Source of the DNA: Arthrobacter_B sp038069765
Lineage (GTDB): Bacteria > Actinomycetota > Actinomycetes > Actinomycetales > Micrococcaceae
Length of the DNA: 64,000 bases
Assembly: GCF_038069765.1 (NCBI RefSeq)
Contig: NZ_JBBPFS010000006.1
Coordinates: forward strand, 186,001-250,000
Direction: 5' to 3'
Under the pieces are notes generated by a model, which did no database searches, was not told the DNA's origin, and worked only from the letters and a program-made list of their open reading frames with translations. Shown here piece after piece: positions 50,189 through 57,824 of this stretch (position 1 is its first letter; each line of letters begins with the position of its first letter). A program made the translations under genes and the position numbers.

Positions 50189-50935
50189 CTAGAGCCTCCG
50201 GCGCGTCCAGCCTGAAGGCCAAGCTTCCGTTGATGCGCCGCGCTCCCTGTCGGCATGGCCGGACCAGCCCTGTGTCTCTTGGGCGGGGGCAAAGGCTCCA
50301 CGGGCGAGGCGAAATCCAAGGTCCGGATGGCTCATTCCGGGTGCTCCGCCCCGGCGTGCAGATGCACGGACATTCCACGGTTTGTCAGCAAAACCGCCGC
50401 CGCGGAAAACCCGGTAGTCGCCGTATCTGGCCGGGTCGAGCAGGTCCCAGCACCACTCCCACACGTTGCCGAGAGTGTCGTGCAACCCGAAGCCGTTCGG
50501 GCGTTTCAGCCCCACATCCTGCAGGCGTTTTCCCCCGTCATGCTCCGTCCATGCCACCAGCTCAAGCGGCCCGTAGTGCGGCCCTGATGTACCGGCACGG
50601 CAGGCGTACTCCCACTCCGCTTCCGTTGGAAGGCGATAGCCCGCCGAGTCCGTGTGCCACACGACGTCCCCCTCGTGGAAGGTGTAGGCGGGGTCGATGC
50701 CGGCAGATGCTGATGCCTTGTTGCAGAACGCAACCGCGTCGATCCAGCTGACGTCGACTGCCGGCACGCGCGTACCTTGACTGTTGCTTCCGGGAGCGTC
50801 GGCGTACAGAAACGCAGTTACGGGTACCGGGCTGATTTCAAACGATTTGAGGTTCACGCTCCACCGGCGCTTCCGCCTCGCGTCGTGCAGTTCCACCCGG
50901 CCGGCGGGAAGGCGGCGGAGGTCAGGGGTGTCCAT
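50189..50935 (-). CDS. FGE/SUMF1-domain protein lacking the catalytic cysteines
   Basis: The 248-residue protein has the formylglycine-generating enzyme fold signature: VPAVDVSWIDAVAFCNK near residue 58, YRLPTEAEWEYACRAG near 98, GLHDTLGNVWEWCWD near 148 and RVFRGGGFADKPWNVRASARR near 172, ending LGFRLARG. In true formylglycine-generating enzymes two copper-binding cysteines lie in the segment after RGGS; none is present there. No sulfatase gene is nearby. It may be a non-catalytic or differently acting family member. No Shine-Dalgarno sequence is visible before the ATG. Confidence 0.8.
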   Translation of the reverse strand: MDTPDLRRLPAGRVELHDARRKRRWSVNLKSFEISPVPVTAFLYADAPGSNSQGTRVPAVDVSWIDAVAFCNKASASAGIDPAYTFHEGDVVWHTDSAGYRLPTEAEWEYACRAGTSGPHYGPLELVAWTEHDGGKRLQDVGLKRPNGFGLHDTLGNVWEWCWDLLDPARYGDYRVFRGGGFADKPWNVRASARRGGAPGMSHPDLGFRLARGAFAPAQETQGWSGHADRERGASTEAWPSGWTRRRL

Positions 50936-51313
50936 TCGCTAATGCTCTCACTCACGGCAATGCTCTCACTCACGGCAACGATCTCATTCAGAGCCTCGCT
51001 ACAGGAAGCGACGGGTGCCTTCCTGCCATCTTCCTGTGGCTGGACGCCCTTTTCCGGGCGGCCGGGACACGGCACAGGCCCGTGCCGTACGTTGAAGAGG
51101 TGATAGTTTTCGACGCCGCGGCAGCGGCCTGCGGGGTTGGGGCTGGGGCCCTGGCAACGGCCTGCGGAGCTAGGGCAACGGCCTGCGCGGCTGGGGCGGC
51201 GGCAGCATCCGCGGCTGGGGCGCCGGCCTGCGGAGCTAGGGCAACGGCCTGCGCGGCTGGGGTGGCGGCAGCATCCGCGGCTGGGGCGCCGGCCTGCTGG
51301 GCCGTGGTGGCCT
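50936..51313. other. Repeat-rich stretch between divergent FGE-like and DedA genes
   Basis: No reliable gene was found. It holds two tandem 18-base copies of AATGCTCTCACTCACGGC (50941-50958 and 50959-50976) and a duplicated 66-base unit. Frames on both strands are open but consist of Ala/Gly/Cys or Pro/Ala/Gln low-complexity sequence. Confidence 0.5.
51160..51291. repeat. Two tandem 66-base repeats upstream of the DedA gene
   Basis: Units at 51160-51225 and 51226-51291 differ at one base. The period is 22 codons, and the repeat is open in several frames. Confidence 0.88.
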
Positions 51314-52057
51314 GTGCTCCCTGAATGGCTGGATCCGCAGGTCTTTCTGGCGGATCCGGCATTGGGGCCCTGGGTGGTGCTGGTGGTCTGCGGCATTGTT
51401 TTTGCCGAAACAGGGCTGCTGGTGGGGTTTTTCCTGCCCGGAGACACGCTGCTGTTCACCGCAGGGCTCCTGGTGGCCACCGGAACGGTGGACGTCAACG
51501 TCTGGCTGCTGGGGCTGCTGATTTCCCTGTCAGCGTTTACGGGGGATCAGTTGGGCTACTGGATTGGCCGGCGGGCCGGGCCAGCGGTGTTTTCCCGGCC
51601 CGATTCCCGGTTTTTTCGAAGCGAGAATGTAGACCGCGCCGAGGTGTTCTTCGCCCGGCACGGCGGCAAGGCGATCACGCTGGCCCGCTTCGTCGGCATT
51701 GTCCGGACCTTCACTCCGGTGGTGGCCGGAGTGGGCAAGATGCGCTATTCCGCCTATGTTGTGTTCGACGCGGCCGGGGCCCTGCTGTGGGGGATGGGGC
51801 TGACGCTGCTGGGGTACGTCCTCGGGGACCGGTTCCCGTTCATCCGCGACCATCTGGACCTGATTATCGTGGGTGTTGTCCTGCTGACCGTGGCTACCAT
51901 TTCGCTCACCCTGCTGCAGCAGAACAAGCGGGCGGCTCCCAAGGACCGTTCCCGGAACAAGCAGTCGCCGAACAAACAGTCGCCAAACAAGCAATCGCCG
52001 AATAAGGAATCCCCCAAGCGGCCCCTGAACAAGCCGGCGCCTGAGCCGGGCGACTGA
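51314..52057 (+). CDS. DedA family membrane protein
   Basis: The product of about 247 residues has the DedA core: AETGLLVGFFLPGDTLLFTAGLL near residue 32, a FTGDQLGYWIGRRAG stretch near 75 and the conserved ARFVGIVRTFTPVVAGVGKMRY near 120, plus several membrane helices. DedA proteins take part in membrane lipid homeostasis, for example phospholipid or undecaprenyl-phosphate flipping. The C-terminal tail contains four near-identical NKQSP units. A GTG at 51314 gives the normal family start; the frame is open to 51137, but that part is the Arg/Pro/Gly-rich 66-base repeat. Confidence 0.85.
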   Translation: MLPEWLDPQVFLADPALGPWVVLVVCGIVFAETGLLVGFFLPGDTLLFTAGLLVATGTVDVNVWLLGLLISLSAFTGDQLGYWIGRRAGPAVFSRPDSRFFRSENVDRAEVFFARHGGKAITLARFVGIVRTFTPVVAGVGKMRYSAYVVFDAAGALLWGMGLTLLGYVLGDRFPFIRDHLDLIIVGVVLLTVATISLTLLQQNKRAAPKDRSRNKQSPNKQSPNKQSPNKESPKRPLNKPAPEPGD

Positions 52058-52105
52058 ACGCCCGGCCCAGGCCGACAATGCGGGAAGTCGTTATCCGGCG
52101 GTCCC

Positions 52106-52180
52106 GCCGGAAATCGCCGGCCGATATTACCGCCGGAAAACGCCCCGAAATTACCGCCGGAAATCGCCGGCCGAAATTAC
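52106..52180. repeat. Three 25-base repeats reaching the peptidase stop codon
   Basis: GCCGGAAATCGCCGGCCGA plus [T/A]ATTAC occurs at 52106-52130 and 52156-52180, with a degenerate copy between. The last copy contains the stop codon (52177-52179) of the minus-strand peptidase gene. Confidence 0.85.
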
Positions 52181-54351
52181 TCTCCGGCGGTGTGAGCCGG
52201 GATCGGATCAACGGCGTCCAGTGCGTCCAGCACAAAGGCATAGTCCCAGGCCCGGTCCTTCCAGGCCTCGTACCGGCCGGATGCTCCGCCGTGTCCGCCG
52301 TCCATCTCAATCTTCATGACGATCGGTTCGGAACCGGTGGTCACCTCGCGCAGTTTGGCGACCCACTTGGCGGGCTCGGTGTACAGCACGCGGGTGTCGT
52401 TGAAGGAGGTCACCGCGGCAATGCGCGGGTAGTCCACGGCCCGGATGTTCTCGTACGGGGTGTACTCCTTCATGTACCGGTAAACCTCGGGGTCGGTGAT
52501 GGGGTTGCCCCATTCCTCCCACTCCAGAGCCGACAGCGGCAGGTCCGGATCCAGGATGGTGGTCAGGGCGTCCACGAAGGGCACCTGCGCCACGATCGCC
52601 TTGTACTTCTCGGGGGCCAGGTTGGCCACGGCACCCATCAGCAGTCCGCCGGCAGATCCGCCCATGGCGGCGATCCGGTTCGGGTCCACCCATCCGGAGG
52701 AAGCAATGTAGTCGGTGGCGGCCACGAAGTCGGTGAAGGTGTTCTTCTTCTGCAGCTTCTTGCCCTGGTCGTACCAGGTCCGGCCCATTTCACCGCCGCC
52801 GCGGATGTGGGCGACGACGAAGATGACGCCGCGGTCCAACAGGGACAGCCGGGCCACGCTGAAGGCGGGGTCCATGCTGATTTCGTAGCTGCCGTACGCG
52901 TAAACCAGTGCGGGGTTGCTGCCGTCCTGCTTCACCTCGGCGCGGCGCAGCACCGACAGGGGGATCCGGGTGCCGTCGCCTGCGGTGGCCCAGGCGCGCT
53001 CGGCAACGTATTCAGCCGGGTCGTAGCCGCCCTTGACCGGTGTCTCCTTCCGCAGTTCCAGCTCACCGGTGGCCAGCACGTAGTCGTAGACGCGCGGGGG
53101 AGTCAGGAAGGAGGTGTAGCTGAGCCGGATGATCGGGGAATCGTATTCGGCGTTGGCCAGGTTGGCCGTGTACAGCTCCTCGTCGAAGGCAGGCTCCACC
53201 GGATCGCCCTGCACCTCGGTGCCGAGACCCTCCAGCGGGAGGACCTGGACCCGCTCCGTGGTGTCCTTGCGGACCGAGACGATGACGTGGGACTTGGTGA
53301 CAGCCGCACCGTTGACGCGGACGGCGTCGTCGTGCGCCACTACGGTGTTCCAGTGCTGCTCGTCCAGCGGCAGTGCGAACTCCGTCTCGGCCACGAGGGA
53401 GAGCATGGAGTTCAGCGCGTCCCTGTTGTGGGTGATCAGGTAATGGCGCTCGCCGGCAAGGGTGACCGGCTCGGCCTCGTAGAGGATGTGCTCGCTGCGC
53501 GGGATCAGGGTGCGCACCTCCCCGGCGGGATCCCCGAAGTCCAGGACCCGGTACTCGGAATATTCGGAGTTGCTGATGCCGATCAGCAGCTGCTGCCGGT
53601 CCGCGGAGAGGTCAAAGCCGGTCCACATGGCGACGTCATCCTCCTGGTAGATGACGACGTCGTCCTCCACCGGGGTGCCCAGCGTGTGGGCCTTGATCTG
53701 GTAGGGACGCCAGGAATCGTCCACAACCGTGTAGAACACGCGGGTGCCGTCGGGGGAGAAAGCGAGCGAGTAAAAAACGTTGGTGACGGTGTCCGGCAGC
53801 AGCTCTCCGGTACGCAGGTCCTTGATCCGCAGGGTGAAGCGTTCGTCGCCGGCGTTGTCCTCGGAGTAAGCCAGCAGGTTGCCGTCTTCGGTCACGGCCA
53901 GCCCGCCGAGCGCGAAGAAGGGCTTGCCTTCGGCCTCGGCATTGCCGTCAATCAGGATCTGCTCGCCGGGCACCGGAACGCCGGGTTCGACGACGGGCGG
54001 CGTCCAGTCGGCGTCCAGGTCGCCGGTGTCCTGCGCTGCGGTGCGGCAGTGGATGGAGTACTGCTTGCCCTCTTCGGTTCGGGAGTAGTACCACCAGCCC
54101 TTCTTGCGGGCCGGCACGGAGAGGTCGGTTTCCTCGGTGCGGTTCTTGATCTCGTCGAAGATCTCCTGCCGCAGCTTCTCCTGGTGCGCAGTGACCTCTT
54201 CCATGTAGGCGTTCTCGGCCTTGAGGTGGGCTACGACGTCGGGGTTTTCCTTCTCCCGCAGCCACTCGTACTCGTCAACGAAGGTATCTCCGTGGTGGAC
54301 GCGCTCGGTGGGAACCTTTTTGGCAACGGGAGGAGTGGGAAAAGTAGTCAT
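52177..54351 (-). CDS. ptrB: S9 family peptidase, oligopeptidase B type
   Basis: The 724-residue enzyme has a seven-bladed propeller N-terminal part (starting with VHHGDTFVDEYEWLREKENPDV) and a C-terminal alpha/beta hydrolase domain. The nucleophile is in RIAAMGGSAGGLLMGA near residue 567, the Asp in FNDTRVLYTEPAKW near 660 and the His in DGGHGGASGR near 695. It cleaves short peptides after basic residues in the cytoplasm. TATATT, read on the minus strand at 54358-54363, ends 6 bases before the ATG, so the message is probably leaderless. Confidence 0.93.
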   Translation of the reverse strand: MTTFPTPPVAKKVPTERVHHGDTFVDEYEWLREKENPDVVAHLKAENAYMEEVTAHQEKLRQEIFDEIKNRTEETDLSVPARKKGWWYYSRTEEGKQYSIHCRTAAQDTGDLDADWTPPVVEPGVPVPGEQILIDGNAEAEGKPFFALGGLAVTEDGNLLAYSEDNAGDERFTLRIKDLRTGELLPDTVTNVFYSLAFSPDGTRVFYTVVDDSWRPYQIKAHTLGTPVEDDVVIYQEDDVAMWTGFDLSADRQQLLIGISNSEYSEYRVLDFGDPAGEVRTLIPRSEHILYEAEPVTLAGERHYLITHNRDALNSMLSLVAETEFALPLDEQHWNTVVAHDDAVRVNGAAVTKSHVIVSVRKDTTERVQVLPLEGLGTEVQGDPVEPAFDEELYTANLANAEYDSPIIRLSYTSFLTPPRVYDYVLATGELELRKETPVKGGYDPAEYVAERAWATAGDGTRIPLSVLRRAEVKQDGSNPALVYAYGSYEISMDPAFSVARLSLLDRGVIFVVAHIRGGGEMGRTWYDQGKKLQKKNTFTDFVAATDYIASSGWVDPNRIAAMGGSAGGLLMGAVANLAPEKYKAIVAQVPFVDALTTILDPDLPLSALEWEEWGNPITDPEVYRYMKEYTPYENIRAVDYPRIAAVTSFNDTRVLYTEPAKWVAKLREVTTGSEPIVMKIEMDGGHGGASGRYEAWKDRAWDYAFVLDALDAVDPIPAHTAGE

Positions 54352-54480
54352 GCCCCGAATATATCGACCCTGCTCCGGGGGACGAAGGGCCCCGCGCTGT
54401 TTATGCTGGCGGCTTACCGGCGGGGCGCCCCGCCACCGGGAACCGCATTGTGGCGTTCATGCGGCTGATAATCTGCACGC
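54352..54480. promoter_or_regulatory. Divergent leaderless promoters of the S9 peptidase and the HTH regulator
   Basis: Minus strand: TATATT (54358-54363), 6 bases before the peptidase ATG. Plus strand: TAATCT (54469-54474), 6 bases before the ATG at 54481, with TTGTGG (54448-54453) as a possible -35 at a short spacing of 15. Confidence 0.55.
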
Positions 54481-55152
54481 ATGACAGAAGAGAGAGGCCC
54501 GGACCCTCGTCAGTCACCGAGTGAGGAGGAGGCCAAAGCCCTCGCCTCGTCGACACGGATTCGGATCCTCCGCCTGTGTCTGCGTGAGCAGCTGACCAAT
54601 AAGGAGATTGCCACCCGGCTGGGAGCGAACCCCGCCACGGTGCTTTTTCATGTCCGCAAGCTGGTGGCCACCGGCTTCCTCGAAGCGCAGCAGGCACGGT
54701 CCGGCCCGAGCGGTGCGTACGAAGTCCCGTATCTGGCCACAGGCAAGATGGCCCGCCTGAATCTGGACACCCGTGACATGGGGCTGCGCGGTGCCATGGT
54801 CAGCGCTTTCGTGTCCGAAGTGGGGCAGGTTCCGGAATCCGCGGAGGTGGCGATGTCCCGCCGCGGCGTCCGCCTCACGAAGGCCGCGCACGACCGGTTC
54901 CTGGACCGCGTGACGGAGCTGCTCGATGAGTTCTCCGCCGGGGATCCGGGGGAGTCGGGGGAAGGCGGGGAGTCAGGGGAAAGCGGGGAGTCTGGGGAAG
55001 CCGGGGAGGCCGGCACCCGCTACTCCATCTTTTTGGCCGTTCATCCGGAGGCTGCAGCAGGGAACCCTGAGGGGAAATCCGGGGACTCGGCCGACTCCAC
55101 CACGGAGACCGACTCCAACAACACGAACACCGGCTCCAGCACCGGCATCTGA
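54481..55152 (+). CDS. ArsR-like winged helix-turn-helix regulator
   Basis: The 223-residue protein has a winged helix at about residues 18-90 (STRIRILRLCLREQLTNKEI, then GANPATVLFHVRKLVATGFL), typical of HTH_20/ArsR-type regulators. A small helical domain follows. A tandem Gly-Glu-Ser-rich stretch near residue 157 (GESGESGESGE) and a Ser/Thr/Asn-rich tail are probably disordered. No ligand cysteines are evident. It is divergent from the oligopeptidase and may regulate it. Confidence 0.83.
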   Translation: MTEERGPDPRQSPSEEEAKALASSTRIRILRLCLREQLTNKEIATRLGANPATVLFHVRKLVATGFLEAQQARSGPSGAYEVPYLATGKMARLNLDTRDMGLRGAMVSAFVSEVGQVPESAEVAMSRRGVRLTKAAHDRFLDRVTELLDEFSAGDPGESGEGGESGESGESGEAGEAGTRYSIFLAVHPEAAAGNPEGKSGDSADSTTETDSNNTNTGSSTGI

Positions 55153-55184
55153 GGGCCCGGCCCGGGGCACTGCCAGGGCGGGAT

Positions 55185-55910
55185 TCAGGGCCGCAGCAGG
55201 AACCAGGCAGACAGAGCGGCCGCGGCCAGGAAGAGCATCCAGTTGCCCAGCACTTCCAGCAGAGTGAGGCCGAAGGACGGGTGCGGCGGGGCGGACAGCG
55301 GTTCCACGACCGGCTCGTCGGTGACCCCCTTCCTGAACTGCCCCCAGAGGGACGTGGCCAGCAGGACGGCTCCGCCGGCCAGCGCCAACGGAACCGCCGG
55401 AAGCGTGAAGAGCACAACGTCGCTGGCAAGTACGGCGATCGCCACCTGCAGGGAAAAGAACGCCCCGCCGGCCAAGGCAACCAGCCACATTGGACGCCGG
55501 ACAATGAAGCCCAGCAGCAGGGGTGCGCAGGCTGCGCCCGCCAGCCCGGTCAGGGCGAGCAGGAGGCCTGACAATGTGACCGCAACGCTTGCATCGCTGG
55601 AGCTGACGGCTGCGGCCACAGTGAAGAAGCCGAGCAGTCCCAGGCAGCTGGGCACCAGCAAAGCGGCCCAGCCCGACCGTGACATGCGGTTGCGGGGCAG
55701 CTCCAGGTTTTCAGCGTAGGCGCGGGGGTCGCCAAAAACCTCACGGGGCGAGCCGCCGGAATCGGCCAGGAACTCGCGGGCCGACGCCACGGCGTCGCCG
55801 ATGACGTTTCCCGGGACGTCCCGCAGGCGAAGTTCTGTGGGGAAGTCATCGAACCAGCGGCGCGTGGCCTTCTCCGGCGGGGTGCCGTTGCGGTGGTCAC
55901 GGGTTTCCAT
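55185..55910 (-). CDS. Membrane protein with N-terminal HAAS-like domain
   Basis: The 241-residue protein starts with a soluble helical segment (FDDFPTELRLRDVPGNVIGDAVASAREFLADSG, then PREVFGDPRAYAENL) like the HAAS domain found next to PadR regulators. Six hydrophobic segments follow. The start overlaps the padR-type gene by 14 bases, so the two form a two-gene operon. HAAS proteins are thought to be membrane partners of PadR-controlled systems; the function is unknown. Confidence 0.82.
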   Translation of the reverse strand: METRDHRNGTPPEKATRRWFDDFPTELRLRDVPGNVIGDAVASAREFLADSGGSPREVFGDPRAYAENLELPRNRMSRSGWAALLVPSCLGLLGFFTVAAAVSSSDASVAVTLSGLLLALTGLAGAACAPLLLGFIVRRPMWLVALAGGAFFSLQVAIAVLASDVVLFTLPAVPLALAGGAVLLATSLWGQFRKGVTDEPVVEPLSAPPHPSFGLTLLEVLGNWMLFLAAAALSAWFLLRP

Positions 55911-56286
55911 GGGTGCCCCCTTCAGGGTTGCGGTTGTCTTCAGGGATCCGGTCACCGGGGTTCCGCAGAAACCCGTCCACCGTTCCGGTAAACCGGTTCC
56001 ACATCTCGCGCTGCTCCTCAAGCTCCCGGCGGCCTGCGGAGGTGAGGGAAAAGTACTTGCGTCCGGGGCCGCCGTCGCCGGCGCGCCACGCGGTGGTGAC
56101 CCAGCCTGCGGCTTCACAGCGTGTGAGCAGCGGATACAGGGTGCCGCCCTTGACGTTCCCGAAGCCCTGTTCCTCCAGCAGGGAGGCGATGGCATATCCG
56201 TAGGTGGCGCCGCCGTCGAGCGCCTTCAGGACGCAGAGACTGAGCGTCGCCCGCATCCAGTCGCTGGGCCAGGGATTCGTGTGCAC
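55897..56286 (-). CDS. PadR-family transcriptional regulator
   Basis: The 129-residue regulator has the PadR winged helix with TLSLCVLKALDGGATYGYAI near residue 14 and VKGGTLYPLLTRCEAAGWV near 45, followed by GRKYFSLTSAGRRELEEQ. It starts at a GTG. It probably represses its own operon with the downstream membrane protein through the palindrome just upstream. Confidence 0.88.
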   Translation of the reverse strand: MHTNPWPSDWMRATLSLCVLKALDGGATYGYAIASLLEEQGFGNVKGGTLYPLLTRCEAAGWVTTAWRAGDGGPGRKYFSLTSAGRRELEEQREMWNRFTGTVDGFLRNPGDRIPEDNRNPEGGTHGNP

Positions 56287-56287
56287 A

Positions 56288-56310
56288 ACTAGATACTGAC
56301 ATGTACTAGT
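56288..56310. promoter_or_regulatory. Imperfect palindrome at the padR promoter
   Basis: Outer arms ACTAG (56288-56292) and CTAGT (56306-56310) flank an inner TAC/GTA pair. It directly adjoins the padR start codon and is a candidate PadR operator. Confidence 0.4.
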
Positions 56311-56359
56311 TTGGCTGTCTACCTAGCGTGCATCTTGACGTGCGCTCAGTCACACGCAT

Positions 56360-56381
56360 ATCCTGAACGAACGGTCGGTAA
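56360..56381. promoter_or_regulatory. PaaR-type operator upstream of paaA
   Basis: Arms ATCCTGAACG and CGGTCGGTAA around AA, 55 bases before the paaA ATG. The left outer bases deviate from the pattern; the rest matches. Confidence 0.6.
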
Positions 56382-56436
56382 ATATCCAAGGCACATTCGC
56401 ATCCGGCTTTCATCCCGCACAGTGAGGTGACATCTA

Positions 56437-57438
56437 ATGTCGTTGCAGACCGATCCTTCTCCCAACCTGCAGGCCGTTCCGTCCGAAGATTCCGGATCCC
56501 CTGCCTCCGGCCCCGAAGCACACTTCGAGCAGCTGCTGGCCGAGGACTCTCGGATTGAACCGCGGGACTGGATGCCCGAGGCCTACCGCAAGACCCTGGT
56601 CCGGCAGATCTCCCAGCACGCACACTCCGAAATCATCGGCATGCAGCCGGAGGCCAACTGGATTACCCGCGCCCCCTCACTCAAGCGCAAGTCCATCCTC
56701 ATGGCGAAGGTGCAGGACGAGGCCGGCCACGGGCTCTACCTCTACTCCGCGGCCGAGACGCTGGGCACTCCGCGGGAGAAGATGACCGAGGACCTGATCG
56801 CCGGCAAGGCGCGCTACTCCTCGATCTTCAACTACCCCACGCTGAGCTGGGCGGACATGGGGGCCATCGGCTGGCTCGTCGACGGCGCCGCCATCTGCAA
56901 CCAGGTGCCGCTGTGCCGCGCGTCCTACGGCCCGTACGGCCGGGCCATGGTGCGGGTCTGCAAGGAAGAGTCCTTCCACCAGCGGCAGGGGTTCGAGATC
57001 CTGCTGGAACTGGCAAACGGCACCGAGGCGCAGCGGGAAATGGCGCAGGACGCCATCAACCGCTGGTACGCCCCGTCGCTGATGATGTTCGGCCCGCCCG
57101 ACGACGATTCGCCCAACTCCAAGCAGTCCATGGCCTGGAACATCAAGCGTTTCTCCAACGATGAACTGCGCTCCCGCTTTGTCGGAATGATCGTGGAGCA
57201 GGTCAAGGTCCTCGGGCTGACCCTGCCCGATGACCAGATCCGCTACAACGAGGACACCAAGCAGTGGGAGCACGCTCCGCTGGACTGGGATGAGTTCAAG
57301 GAAGTCCTCGCCGGCCGCGGACCCTGCAACGCGCAGCGTCTGGCCCGCCGCCGCGAGGCACACGAAAACGGCGCCTGGGTGCGCGAAGCAGCAGCCGCAT
57401 ATGCGGCAAAACAGGCACGAAAGACCGAGGTGGCATAA
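56437..57438 (+). CDS. paaA: Phenylacetyl-CoA epoxidase catalytic subunit PaaA
   Basis: The 333-residue di-iron subunit has the ferritin-like ligand motifs DEAGHGLYLYSAAE near residue 97 and CKEESFHQRQGFEILLEL near 175. It forms the active site of the PaaABCE multicomponent oxygenase, which epoxidises phenylacetyl-CoA. GAGGTGA upstream supports the ATG at 56437. It is the first gene of paaABCDE. Confidence 0.97.
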   Translation: MSLQTDPSPNLQAVPSEDSGSPASGPEAHFEQLLAEDSRIEPRDWMPEAYRKTLVRQISQHAHSEIIGMQPEANWITRAPSLKRKSILMAKVQDEAGHGLYLYSAAETLGTPREKMTEDLIAGKARYSSIFNYPTLSWADMGAIGWLVDGAAICNQVPLCRASYGPYGRAMVRVCKEESFHQRQGFEILLELANGTEAQREMAQDAINRWYAPSLMMFGPPDDDSPNSKQSMAWNIKRFSNDELRSRFVGMIVEQVKVLGLTLPDDQIRYNEDTKQWEHAPLDWDEFKEVLAGRGPCNAQRLARRREAHENGAWVREAAAAYAAKQARKTEVA

Positions 57439-57440
57439 GC

Positions 57441-57824
57441 ATGGTTTCCGGTTCAACAACGGGCGACGACGGCGCCAAGCCCGTGGGCACGCAGACTTCC
57501 GCGGAGCCGGGGGCAGCGGCCGAAGATGCCGCTGCGGGCGTGAGCGCGGCCTGGCCGCTGTGGGAAGTTTTTGTCCGCTCCTCGCGCGGACTGTCCCATG
57601 TCCACGCCGGCTCGCTGCACGCACCCGACGCTGACATGGCGGTCCGTAACGCCCGCGATCTGTACACCCGCCGCAACGAGGGCGTATCGCTCTGGGTGGT
57701 GCCGGCGTCGGCCATCATTGCCTCCGACCCCGACTCCAAGGGCCAGTTCTTCGAATCCCCGCAGGGCAAGGACTACCGGCATGCCACGTACTACACCAAG
57801 TCCGAAGGGGTGAAGCACCTGTGA
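57441..57824 (+). CDS. paaB: Phenylacetyl-CoA epoxidase subunit PaaB
   Basis: A 127-residue protein whose C-terminal 95 residues match PaaB (WPLWEVFVRSSRGLSHVHAGSLHAPDADMAVRNARDLYTRRNEGVSLWVVP). The first 33 residues are an Ala/Gly-rich extension not usual for the family. PaaB bridges the PaaA-PaaC pairs in the oxygenase. It starts 2 bases after the paaA stop and overlaps paaC by four. Confidence 0.95.
   Translation: MVSGSTTGDDGAKPVGTQTSAEPGAAAEDAAAGVSAAWPLWEVFVRSSRGLSHVHAGSLHAPDADMAVRNARDLYTRRNEGVSLWVVPASAIIASDPDSKGQFFESPQGKDYRHATYYTKSEGVKHL

Noticed and set aside
51082..51324. An 80-codon Ala/Cys/Gly-rich frame before dedA
   Set aside because: It is one of several open frames through the 66-base repeat, with no start signal and no complexity beyond the repeat.
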